From Meconema thalassinum (taxonomy: Eukaryota; Arthropoda; Insecta; Orthoptera; Tettigoniidae): a DNA stretch of 64,000 bases. The notes under the pieces are model-generated. The model made no database searches. It had not been told where the DNA came from and saw only the letters and a list, made by a program, of their open reading frames with translations. The stretch covers positions 930,001 to 994,000 of the forward strand of contig CAMPQE020000053.1 in the NCBI GenBank assembly GCA_946902985.2, in the 5' to 3' direction. A program made the position numbers and the translations under genes. How positions within the stretch are numbered: position 1 is the stretch's first letter; each line of letters begins with the position of its first letter. Of the stretch, positions 20,787 through 32,000 are shown piece by piece.

Positions 20787-21455
20787 CCACAGTGATCGCC
20801 GGAATCGTGTGCGCCGACGTACCGTGGACAGGGGCCGCCCAGACCTTATTGTCGAGAGGCTCACAGGGCCAACACCAAGCATTATGGTCTGGGGAGCTAT
20901 TGGCTTTAATGTGAGATCACAATTAGTGCTTGTTGAGGGCACTATGACTGCTCGACAGTACGTTGATAGGGTACTCATTCCAGTGGTTGTCCCTATGACG
21001 GCGAACATTGCTGATGGGATGTTTCAGCAGGACAATGCCTGGATTCACACTGCACGCATCTCCAGAGAAGCACTCCACGACATCACAACCTTACAATGGC
21101 CCGCCAGATCCCCGGACCTCAGCCCTATAGAGCATGTGTGGGACATGATGGGTCGACAGCTGGCCAACCGTCCTCAGCCACCCACACCTTTGGAACAACT
21201 GACCCGTGCAGTGCAGTAAGCATGGGCCACAATTCCTCAGGAAGCGATCTAGGGCCTTATTGACTCCACGCCTCGGCGAATTCATCAATGTATTGCAGCT
21301 CGTGGTGGGCACACCCTGTATTGATTGTTGTCCTAACTCGTGGTCAGAGGGACCTGAAAGTGTAATAACAGAATCACAACCGAACACTCGTCCTGCAATG
21401 TAGCACCACTCCTGCTGGGTGTAGCAACTTCCATTTTCTTCTTTATTTTTCTCAG
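20787..21455 (+). mobile_element. Tc1-like transposon, right half
   Basis: Resumes the element broken at 14001. It contains the catalytic C-terminal half of the transposase and, at about 21420-21455, the 3' terminal repeat, whose reverse complement (aagaaaatggaagttgctac) resembles the 5' terminus. The exact end and its TA are blurred by a small AT-rich insertion. Confidence 0.75.
20791..21400 (+). pseudogene. Tc1-like transposase, catalytic C-terminal half
   Basis: Continues the DDE transposase: 'SDRRNRVRRR', 'GPTPSIMVWGAIGF', 'FQQDNAWIHTARIS' (second catalytic Asp) and 'WPARSPDLSPIEHVW' (catalytic Glu). The Asp-to-Glu spacing is 32 residues; the Tc1 norm is 34, so two residues appear lost between 'ALHD' and 'LQWPARS'. 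A TAA ends the frame at 21217-21219, but coding similarity continues past it ('AWATIPQEAI', 'STPRRIHQCIAARGGHTLY' in a decayed frame). Non-functional. Confidence 0.85.
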
Positions 21456-22209
21456 ATTCAAATAAATTACTTTGTACTAATTAACGGCAATGTGAAGTCT
21501 GGACCTGTTATGAAATGAATATACTTACAAAAACTGAGTATTTTCGATAAAATATTGCCCGCCTATCACGCATTACATACTGTGCTTCCAGGCGAATGTA
21601 GCCGATTACCTGGACACACTACATCCAGTAGTATTGTAGAGATAAAAGGGGACTCGTTGCTAAATATAAGGATAGAATATTACGGTACCGTATTAACAAA
21701 TAATATATATACATTTTTCAACGGTTACTAATGACAACAGTGGATATTAGGACGCCTGGCCACTGCGTGATTAGTGTGAACTGTTTCCAGTCTGAGCGTT
21801 CCTATATCTTCAGTAGTTGATGGGAACCACACAGCGAATCCGTCACTACAATTAGTGTTCCTGTGAGAAGTTAGTTTATGATTTTATTAAAAATATACTT
21901 AAGTGACAAGTCCGAGTTAGAAGACCTGAAATATTCTTTAGGGACATGCCAAAACGAAGGTGAAATGATAACACATTTTACAGCGGAAGTAAATGCTCAG
22001 TGCAGATTAACAGTGACACTCAGTATAAATTGTCGAGGATACAGTTGTGTGACTGTTTAACAGCCTTAATACACTAGCTACACCCATGTTAGCTTTACAA
22101 GTCTCATTGGTCATAAGAGATCTGATGATGTGTCTAGTTTGAGTTGGGCGTCTTGTAACACAATGTGGAAGTTCCATTTTGTGGCTTCTGTGCCGATACT
22201 CGTGCAGTT
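21456..22209. other. No gene seen
   Basis: AT-rich spacer between the Tc1-like and P-like elements. A 60-codon frame at 21878-22060 has no motif and is not called. Confidence 0.5.
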
Positions 22210-22422
22210 ACCTAAGATCAAGGCTAGTAAACTACAGAGGTTGCCTCAATATGGAGCTCTTTGGCGAGGGGTTCGCGGAGGGAAGGGAAAGGACGTGACG
22301 TCACACGTTTCCTCGTAGCACGCGAGGCGCGAGATATGCAAGGAAAGTCAACTTTCCCACACATTATATTGTATGGATTGCAGTGGTTTAAACACTTGTT
22401 TTAAGCCCTTTTGTTTATAATC

Positions 22423-22678
22423 ATGCCAGGCCAAAGATGTGCTGTGGCAGTTTGTCACAGTTATTATAAAGTTGGAAATGACGTGTCGTTTTTCACGATG
22501 CCTAAAGACGCATGCCTTCGCAATCAGAGGATTGCTGCATGTAAGCGAAAAGATCATTGCAACCCTCAAACAAGTAGGATATGTTCCCTCCACTTAAAGA
22601 GTGAAGACTTCAAATTAGACTACAGGGCCGAATTGCTTAATATAAAGCCAAGATTTCCAAGGAATCTAAAACCAAATG
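22423..22678 (+). CDS. THAP-domain exon of the P-like transposase
   Basis: ATG at 22423, 85 codons plus one base, ending at a strong donor (G|GTAAGT, 22679). The zinc-binding C2CH layout is complete: Cys6, Cys11, Cys54 and His57 ('RCAVAVC' … 'ICSLHL'), matching C-x2-4-C-x35-50-C-x2-H. 'FFTMPKD' follows the usual THAP pattern (hydrophobic then P). In P elements this domain binds sites near the transposon ends. The Trp usually found in the middle of THAP domains is not evident. The exon is open and otherwise undamaged, so it may still encode a DNA-binding fragment. Confidence 0.8.
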
Positions 22679-22773
22679 GTAAGTGAGCCTAGCTGGCCTA
22701 CTCTTAAGATTTGATGACCTGCTAGGATGATTTTAAAGCTGTTAATATTTTTGACATATTTCGTACATGGTAT

Positions 22774-23071
22774 CAGGGGCGTATATACAGTACAATTTTT
22801 TTCGAGGGGGGGGGGGGGGTGACTATCGTGGAAAATTGTGAGTACTTAATGAATTTTCTATTATAGCCAATGGTGTATGAATGGAAAATATCTAAATGGG
22901 CTACTTTTCAATTTATTAAGCAGAAAGGTAAACTCTCATTTTCTTTTCCAAATTGATAATTATTTCTTAAAAGTAGACTACTGTGAAATACATTGTATGT
23001 TGTACCCAAGTTGGCTTTTTTCGGGGGGACTGGAGCCCCCTCAGCCCCCCCACCTCTTATATACGCCCATG
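22774..23071. mobile_element. hAT-like MITE (298 bp) in the P-element intron
   Basis: Ends caggggcgtatata and, reversed on the right, catgggcgtatata. A perfect 8-bp duplication, catggtat, flanks it (22766-22773; 23072-23079). Contains G-rich and C-rich runs near the two ends (about 22805-22819 and 23028-23053). No coding frame. Confidence 0.85.
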
Positions 23072-23161
23072 CATGGTATTTTGATTTTGGACAAGATGGA
23101 AAATTTCGTGAGTAATTCTCTTTGCAGTGGTAAAAATCTTTGCAAATATTCCAGAAAGCAG

Positions 23162-23986
23162 TCATCATTTCAATAAAATCCCTTCGACTTCTGTACCATG
23201 ATATGGCCCGTAGGCATAATACAAAGTACATTCTCACACATAGGCTAAATCAAGATGTACTGGAAAACCTCTTTTCCCAATTGCGAACCCGTGGTGGCTT
23301 ACACGATCATAATTCTCCCCTTGACTGCATTTACAGACTGAGGATGATTATTTTAGGAAAAAATCCAGGAGTTGTTCAAAAGCAAACAAACATTGCTGAT
23401 CCATATGTAGTTGCTAAAGCACTAAACAAAGCTGGCATAGTGTCAGAATCAAGTAGCTAACGTGCTTCCAGAACTAACCTTAGGGAGCAATGTGCAACCC
23501 GAGTCCTTCATTGCCAATATCAAGGAACAAAGTGAGGAAGATGGCAAGGCTTATGTTGCAGGTTATGTAGCCCACAAGTTCCAAGATAAATTTCCACAAC
23601 TTGGGAACTTAACCTACGGAATGCAAACTCAACACGATTATGCATTACCAACCTGGATTAAACACTTGTCATACGGTGGTATGACCGATCCCTCAGAAAC
23701 TTGGCTAAACCAGTTCCGGCACATTTCAGCAAAATTCGTCACATATCACAGAAAATACGGATTTCAACGAGCCAAGAACGTTCTAAGAACGACAGATTTT
23801 GTGTCGAGAGAAGTTCCTGACGTACCGTCTGGTTGGGGTGAGGCAGCTGTGATAACAATTTTCCTCATCAGATTGATACATTCCAATTCTATCTTGCATA
23901 AGAAGTGGTTATTGGAAGTCACTAACACCCACGATACTACTACCGAGTCTAGGCGAATTTCCAAGAAATTCAAGATCACAACATAA
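23162..23986 (+). pseudogene. P-like transposase C-terminal region, one frameshift
   Basis: After an acceptor at 23160-23161 (aaagcag|tc) whose phase matches the THAP exon donor, the frame reads 'LLYHDMARRHNTKYILTHRL' and the family signature 'NQDVLENLFSQLRTRGG', 'CIYRLRMIILGKNP', and stops at 23458-23460. A one-base shift near 23450 reopens the frame: 'NVLPELTLGSN', 'DGKAYVAGYVAHKFQDKFPQ', 'GWGEAAVITIFLIRLIHS', ending 23986. The RNase H-like catalytic part that should sit between THAP and this region is absent. If spliced as described, the first product would be about 184 residues (THAP plus a short tail); this is inference. Confidence 0.7.
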
Positions 23987-24200
23987 GTAAGTAGGCTACA
24001 TTCAGTTATTTTATCACCCATTTACCAATAATTTCATGAGAATAAACCGTTCTTTGCGTACCCAACAGCTGATGTTGACAGTTTCGTTACGTTCCCCACA
24101 TGGCGAGTTTGGTATCTTGTGACGTCATCCGCCTTGTGAGCGCTGATTGGTGAGTGAAAATTGAGGCAACCTCTGTAGTTTATAAGCCTTGACCTAAGAT

Positions 24201-24652
24201 CACTTTCACGTGGCCTAATTAAACTCGTTGATAGGTTTGTAAGGTACTTTATCATCTGATAATATTCTATTCACTCCGCCTGCCTCCAAGTTATGGTTGT
24301 GTGTTCATAGAAATAGAGAAACCGAATATAGGATGCTTCATTCCTGTAAGCAGGCACAATTATTACTTCAATTCATCTATTCAATCGCAATGATAAACAT
24401 TAAAAAAGCTTATTTGACCATGATGGTTACCTTGCTAACATAGGATTAGAGTAAATGTTGAGCGTCAAGGTTGTAAGAACTTTCCTTTTGTTGACAAACA
24501 ATCTCTTCTTGTCTCTGTGCACCTCATGGGTTATATTGGGATTACGAGTATTTAAATACATTTGGAGACGTGTGAAATTACTTCATTTAATGTATTAAAA
24601 TGTGAGAGTGATATAAGCAGTGCTCTGCCTCTGTTCTAGTTTCCTGAGCATA
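24201..24652. other. No gene seen; presumed upstream region of the next exons
   Basis: AT-rich sequence just after the P-like element. It would contain the promoter of the exon pair that follows, but no clear TATA or initiator could be assigned. Confidence 0.35.
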
Positions 24653-24973
24653 ATGGAGGAGGAACCCTTCATCAAGAGTGAGCCACAACGGTGGGCTCGT
24701 GCAGAGGAATTCCCAAATATTGTAAGTTGTATTTTAACTCGTATAACATTGCAATCTTAGTGATGTGCAAGGCTTAGTGACTGAATAATTAATAGTAAAT
24801 GGTAGGCTAACTAGGATCTGTTATGCTACACATAACTTAGTGTCTATATATTGCACATTGGGTCACACTTATACAATACTCCCCAGGAGTCGAGTGAGCA
24901 GTTGACCGCTCATAACCTGCAGGACGAGGCTGCTGATGTCTCTGTTGCTGTTAAAGAGGAATACCAAATACAG
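24653..24973 (+). CDS. Two candidate 5' exons of a 'KEE-motif' gene (possibly zinc-finger), copy B
   Basis: Exon 1 is 24653-24721: 23 codons, 'MEEEPFIKSEPQRW' … 'EEFPNI', then GTAAGT, phase 0. Exon 2 is 24887-24973: 29 codons after CCCCAG, starting 'ESSEQLTAHNLQDEAAD' and ending 'VAVKEEYQIQ', then GTACCG, phase 0. This mirrors the minus-strand pair at 6052-6410 (MEKQLLVKGEP; NLQYEAGD; VKEEYELQ), so the two are paralogues with the same gene structure; copy B lacks four codons before VKEE. IKSE and VKEE fit SUMO-site patterns. If real, intron 2 begins at 24974 and the satellite array starts about 195 bp inside it. Downstream exons are not in the window. Confidence 0.55.
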
Positions 24974-25750
24974 GTACCGTTTACCTCTCTTATAGTAATG
25001 CTAATGGCTTATTCATTAAATATTATTAGGAAGTTAGGATTTCTCAGTCTTGTTTACCATGAGAACAGCTAACAATAGCTAGTGTTATTGTATTGTTGCT
25101 GCTGACGCCCTGGGATATATTATAGTCATAGTCTACTCCACGTGCCATACCATAAAGCGTTTCATCTGGCGCACCTTATACCAACACTGTTGACACTATT
25201 AATCTACCTTATATCTACTTGGGCTTGGCGCAACCTGTATAGCATCACTGTTGCCACGACTAATCTACCTTATATCTACTAGGGCTTGGTGCAACCTGTA
25301 TATCGTCACTGTTGCCACTACTAATCTACCTTATATCTACTAGGGCTTGTCGCAACCTGTATCCCATCACTGTTGCCGCTACTAATCTACCTTATACCTA
25401 CTAGAGCTTGGCGCAACCTGTATACCATCACTGTTGCCACGACTAATGTACCTTATATCTACTAGGGCTTGGCGCAACCTGTATACCATCACTGTTGACA
25501 CTACTAATCTACCTTATATCTACTAGGGCTTGGCGCAACCTGTATACCATCACTGTTGCCACTACTAATGTACCTTATATCTACTAGGGCTTGGCGCAAC
25601 CTGTATAGCATCACTGTTGCCACTACTAATCTACCTTATATCTACTAGGGCTTGGCGCAACCTGTATACCATCACTGTTGACACTACTAATCTACCTTAT
25701 ATCTACTAGGGCTTGGCGCAACCAGTATACCATCACTGTTGCCACTACTA

Positions 25751-26080
25751 AAATGAAAATCCACAGCCTGCTTCCAGTCGACCGACCGGGTCAGGAATGG
25801 AATGAATGAAGCCCCCATCTAGCGGCGAGGATATTAACTGTGCCGCCTGCCGAAGCCTGTCACACTCCCCTGGGGCAATGATTAAATGAATGACTGATGA
25901 ATGAAATGAGAGTGGAGAGTGTTGCTGGAATGAAATTGTGACAGGGAAAACCGGAGTACCCGGAGAAAAACCTGTCTTCCTCCGCTTTGTCCAGCACAGA
26001 TCTCACATGGAGTGACCGGGATTTGAACCACGGACCCAGCGGTGAGAGGCCGACGTGCTGCCGCCTACGCCACGGAGGCT
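25751..26080 (-). mobile_element. tRNA-derived SINE inserted in the satellite
   Basis: Minus-strand SINE with 5' end agcctccgtggcgtaggcgg (A-box region), B-box ggttcaaatccc, a body with ccgggtactccggttttccc, and an AT-rich 3' tail. It is flanked by a direct repeat of satellite sequence, cactgttgccactacta (25734-25750; 26081-26097), possibly 18 bp. Because the duplicated piece is 17-18 bp and not a 61-bp period, it is a true insertion duplication. Only one such insert was seen in the array. Confidence 0.9.
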
Positions 26081-29000
26081 CACTGTTGCCACTACTAATC
26101 TACCTTATATCTACTAGGGCTTGGCGCAACCTGTATACCATCACTGTTGCCACTACTAATGTACCTTATATCTACTAGGGCTTGGAGCAACCTGTATACC
26201 ATCACTGTTGCCACTACTAATCTACCTTATATCTACTAGGGCTTGGCGCAACCTGTATACCATCACTGTTGCTACTATTAATCTACCTTATATCTACTAG
26301 GGCTTGGCGCAACCTGTATACCATCACTGTTGACACTACTAATTTACCTTATATCTACTAGGGCTGGGCGCAACCTGCTCACCATCACTGTTGCCACTAC
26401 TAATCTACCTTATATCTACTAGGGCTTAGCGCAACCTGTATACCATCACTGTTGCCACTACTAATCTGCCTTATATCTACTAGGGATTGGTGCAACCTGC
26501 ATACCACCACTGTTGACACTACTAATCTACCTTATATCCACTAGGGCTTGGTGCAACCAGTATACCATCACTGTTGCCACTACTAATCTACCTTATATCT
26601 ACTAGGGCTTGGTGCAACCTGTATACCATCACTGTTGCCACTACTAATCTGCCTTATATCTACTAGGGATTGGTGCAACCTGCATACCACCACTGTTGAC
26701 ACTACTAATCTACCTTATATCTACTAGGGCTTGGTGCAACCTGTGTACCATCACTGTTGCCACTACTAATCTACCTTATATCCACTAGGGCTTGGTGCAA
26801 CCTGTGTATCATCACTGTTAACACTACTAATCTACCTTATATCTACTAGGGCTTGGCGCAACCTGTATACCATCACTGTTGCCACTACTAATCTACCTTA
26901 TATCTACTAGGGCTTGGTGCAACCTTTGTATCATCACTGTTGACACTACTAATCTACCTTATATCCACTAGGGCTTGGTTCAACCTGTGTATCATCACTG
27001 TTGACACTACTAATCTACCTTATATCCACTAGGGCTTGGTGCAACATGCATACCACCACTGTTGCCACTACTAATCTACCTTATATCCACTAGGGCTTGG
27101 TGCAACCTGTGTACCATCACTGTTGCCACTACTAATCTACCTTATATCTACTAGGGCTTGGTGCAACCTGTGTACCATCACTGTTGCCACTACTAATCTA
27201 CCTTATATCCACTAGGGCTTGGTGCAACCTGCATACCACCACTGTTGCCACTACTAATCTACCTTATATCTACTAGGGCTTGGTGCAACCTGCATACCAC
27301 CACTGTTGCCACTACTAATCTACCTTATACTACTAGGGCTTGGTGCAACCTGTATACCATCACTGTTGCCACTACTAATCTACCTTATATCTACTGGGGC
27401 TTGGCGCAACCTGTGTATCATCACTGTTGACACTACTAATCTACCTTATATCCACTAGGGCTTGGCGCAACCTGTATTCCATCACTGTTGACACTACTAA
27501 TTTACCTTATATCTACTGGGGCTTGGCGCAACCTGTATACCATCATTGTTGACACTACTAATTTACCATATATCTACTGGGGCTTGGCGCAACCTGTATA
27601 CCATCACTGTTGACACTACTAATTTACCATATATCCACTAGGGCTGGGCGCAACCTGTATTCCATCACTGTTGACACTACTAATCTACCTTATATCTACT
27701 AGGGCTGGGCGCAACCTGCATACCATCACTGTTGACACTACTAATTTACCTTATATCTACAAGGGCTTGGCGCAACCTGTATACCATCACTGTTGACACT
27801 ACTAATCTACCATATATCTACTGGGGCTTGGCGCAACCTGTATACCATCACTGTTGACACTACTAATTTACCATATATCCACTAGGGCTGGGCGCAACCT
27901 GTATTCCATCACTGTTGACACTACTAATCTACCTTATATCTACTAGGGCAGGGCGCAACCTGCATACCATCACTGTTGACACTACTAATTTACCTTATAT
28001 CTACTGGGGCTTGGCGCAACCTGTATACCATCACTGTTGACACTACTAATTTACCATATATCTACTGGGGCTTGGCGCAACCTGTATACCATCACTGTTG
28101 ACACTACTAATTTACCATATATCCACTAGGGCTGGGCGCAACCTGTATTCCATCACTGTTGACACTACTAATTTACCTTATATCCACTAGGGCTTGGTGC
28201 AACCTGTGTATCATCACTGTTGCCACTAATAATTTACCATATATCTACTAGGGCTGGGCGCAACCTGTATTCCATCACTGTTGACACTACTAATTTACCC
28301 TATATCTACTAGGACTGGGCGCAACCTGTATTCCATCACTGTTGACACTACTAATCTACCTTATATCTACTAGGGCTGGGCGCAACCTGCATACCATCAC
28401 TGTTGCCACTACTAATCTACCTTATATCCACTAGGGCTTGGCGCAACCTGTATTCCATCACTGTTGACTCTACTAATCTACCTTATATCCACTAGGGCTT
28501 GGCGCAACCTGTACTCCATCACTGTTGACACTACTAATTTACTTTATATCTACTGGGGCTTGGCGCAACCTGTATACCATCAATGTTGACACTACTAATT
28601 TACCATATATCTACTAGGGCTGGGCGCAACCTGCTCACCATCACTGTTGCCACTACTAATCTACCTTATATCTACTAGGGTTTGGCGCAACCTGTATACC
28701 ATCACTGTTGCCACTACTAATCTGCCTTATATCTACTAGGGATTGGTGCAACCTGCATACCACCACTGTTGACACTACTAATCTACCTTATATCCACTAG
28801 GGCTTGGTGCAACCTGTGTACCATCACTGTTGCCACTACTAATCTACCTTATATCTACTAGGGCTTGGTGCAACCTGTGTACCATCACTGTTGACACTAC
28901 TAATCTACCTTATATCTACTAGGGCTTGTGGCAACCTGTGTACCATCACTGTTGCCACTACTAATCTACCTTATATCCACTAGGGCTTGGTGCAACCTGC

Positions 29001-32000
29001 ATACCACCACTGTTGCCACTACTAATCTACCTTATATCTACTAGGGCTTGGTGCAACCTGCATACCACCACTGTTGCCACTACTAATCTACCTTATACTA
29101 CTAGGGCTTGGTGCAACCTGTATACCATCACTGTTGCCACTACTAATCTACCTTATATCTACTGGGGCTTGGCGCAACCTGTGTATCATCACTGTTGACA
29201 CTACTAATCTACCGTATATCCACTAGGGCTTGGCGCAACCTGTATTCCATCACTGTTGACACTACTAATTTACCTTATATCTACTGGGGCTTGGCGCAAC
29301 CTGTATACCATCACTGTTGACACTACTAATTTACCATATATCTACTGGGGCTTGGCGCAACCTGTATACCATCACTGTTGACACTACTAATTTACCATAT
29401 ATCCACTAGGGCTGGGCGCAACCTGTATTCCATCACTGTTGACACTACTAATCTACCTTATATCTACTAGGGCTGGGCGCAACCTGCATACCATCACTGT
29501 TGACACTACTAATTTACCTTATATCTACAAGGGCTTGGCGCAACCTGTATACCATCACTGTTGACACTACTAATCTACCATATATCTACTGGGGCTTGGC
29601 GCAACCTGTATACCATCACTGTTGACTCTACTAATTTACCATATATCCACTAGGGCTGGGCGCAACCTGTATTCCATCACTGTTGACACTACTAATCTAC
29701 CTTATATCTACTAGGGCTGGGCGCAACCTGCATACCATCACTGTTGACTCTACTAATTTACCTTATATCTACTGGGGCTTGGCGCAACCTGTATACCATC
29801 ACTGTTGACACTACTAATTTACCATATATCTACTGGGGCTTGGCGCAACCTGTATACCATCACTGTTGACACTACTAATTTACCATATATCCACTAGGGC
29901 TGGGCGCAACCTGTATTCCATCACTGTTGACACTACTAATCTACCTTATATCTACTAGGGCTGGGCGCAACCTGCATACCATCACTGTTGACACTACTAA
30001 TTTACCTTATATCTACTGGGGCTTGGCGCAACCTGTATACCATCACTGTTGACACTACTAATTTACCATATATCTACTGGGGCTTGGCGCAACCTGTATA
30101 CCATCACTGTTGACACTACTAATTTACCATATATCTACTAGGGCTGGGCGCAACCTGTATTCCATCACTGTTGACACTACTAATTTACCCTATATCTACT
30201 AGGACTGGGCGCAACCTGTATTCCATCACTGTTGACACTACTAATCTACCTTATATCTACTAGGGCTGGGCGCAACCTGCATACAATCACTGTTGCCACT
30301 ACTAATCTACCTTATATCCACTAGGGCTTGGCGCAACCTGTATTCCATCACTGTTGACTCTACTAATCTACCTTATATCCACTAGGGCTTGGCGCAACCT
30401 GTATTCCATCACTGTTGACACTACTAATTTACTTTATATCTACTGGGGCTTGGCGCAACCTGTATACCATCAATGTTGACACTACTAATTTACCATATAT
30501 CTACTAGGGCTGGGCGCAACCTGCTCACCATCACTGTTGCCACTACTAATCTACCTTATATCTACTAGGGTTTGGCGCAACCTGTATACCATCACTGTTG
30601 CCACTACTAATCTGCCTTATATCTACTAGGGATTGGTGCAACCTGCATACCACCACTGTTGACACTACTAATCTACCTTATATCCACTAGGGCTTGGTGC
30701 AACCTGTGTACCATCACTGTTGCCACTACTAATCTACCTTATATCTACTAGGGCTTGGTGCAACCTGTGTACCATCACTGTTGACACTACTAATCTACCT
30801 TATATCTACTAGGGCTTGGCGCAACCTGTATACCATCACTGTTGCCACTACTAATCTACCTTATACTACTAGGGCTTGGCGCAACCTGTATACCATCACT
30901 GTTGCCACTACTAATCTACCTTATATCTACTAGCGCTTGGCGCAACCTGTATACCATCACTGTTGCCACTACTAATCTACCTTATATCTACTAGGGCTTG
31001 GCGCAACATGTATACCATCACTGTTAACACTACTAATCTACCTTATATTAACTAGGGCTTGGCGCAACCCGTATACCATCACTGTTGCCACTACTAATCT
31101 ACCTTATATCTACTAGGGCTTGGCGCAACCTCTATACCATCACTGTTAACACTACTAATCTACCTGATATTTACTAGGGCTTGGCGGAACCCGTATACCA
31201 TCACTGTTGCCACTACTAATCCACCTTATATCTACTAGGGCTTGGCGCAACCTGTATACCATCACCGTTGCTACTATTAATCTACCTTATATCTACTAGG
31301 GCTTGGCGCAACCTGTATACCATCACTGTTGACACTACTAATTCACCTTATATCTACTGGGGCTTGGCGCAACCTGTATTCCATCACTGTTGCCACTACT
31401 AATCTACCTTATATCTACTAGGGCTTGGCGCAACCTGTATACCATCACTGTTGACACTACTAATTTACCTTATATCAACTAGGGCTGGGCGCAACCTGCT
31501 CACCATCACTGTTGCCACTACTAATCTACCTTATATCTACTAGGGCTTGGCGCAACCTGTATACCATCACTGTTGCCACTACTAATCTACCTTATATCTA
31601 CTAGGGCTTGGCGCAACCTGTATTCCATCACTGTTGACACTACTAATTTACCTTATATCTACTGGGGCTTGGCACAACCTGTATACCATAACTGTTGACA
31701 CTACTAATTTACCATATATCTACTAGGGCTGGGCGCAACCTGCTCACCATTACTGTTGCCACTACTAATCTACCTTATATCTACTAGGGCTTGGCGCAAC
31801 CTGTATACCATCACTGTTGACACTAGTAATTCACCTTATATCTACTAGGGCTTGGCGCAACCTGTATACCATCACTGTTGACACTACTAATTTACCTTAT
31901 ATCATTTAGGGCTGGGCGCAACCTGCTCACCATCACTGTTGCCACTACTAATCTACCTTATATCTACTAGGGCTTGGCGCAACCTGTATACCATCACTGT

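Larger units (their letters stand above)
22219..24191 (+). mobile_element. P-like DNA transposon, internally deleted (1,973 bp)
   Basis: Terminal inverted repeats: left CAAGGCTAGTAAACTACAGA, right (reverse complement) CAAGGCTTATAAACTACAGA, both continuing GGTTGCCTCAAT. The 9-mer acctaagat abuts both ends (22210-22218; 24192-24200), consistent with the 8-bp P-type duplication plus one chance base. Inside are a THAP-domain exon and the C-terminal part of a P-type transposase; the middle of the transposase is missing. Full-length P elements are nearer 3 kb, so this is an internally deleted copy. Confidence 0.85.
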
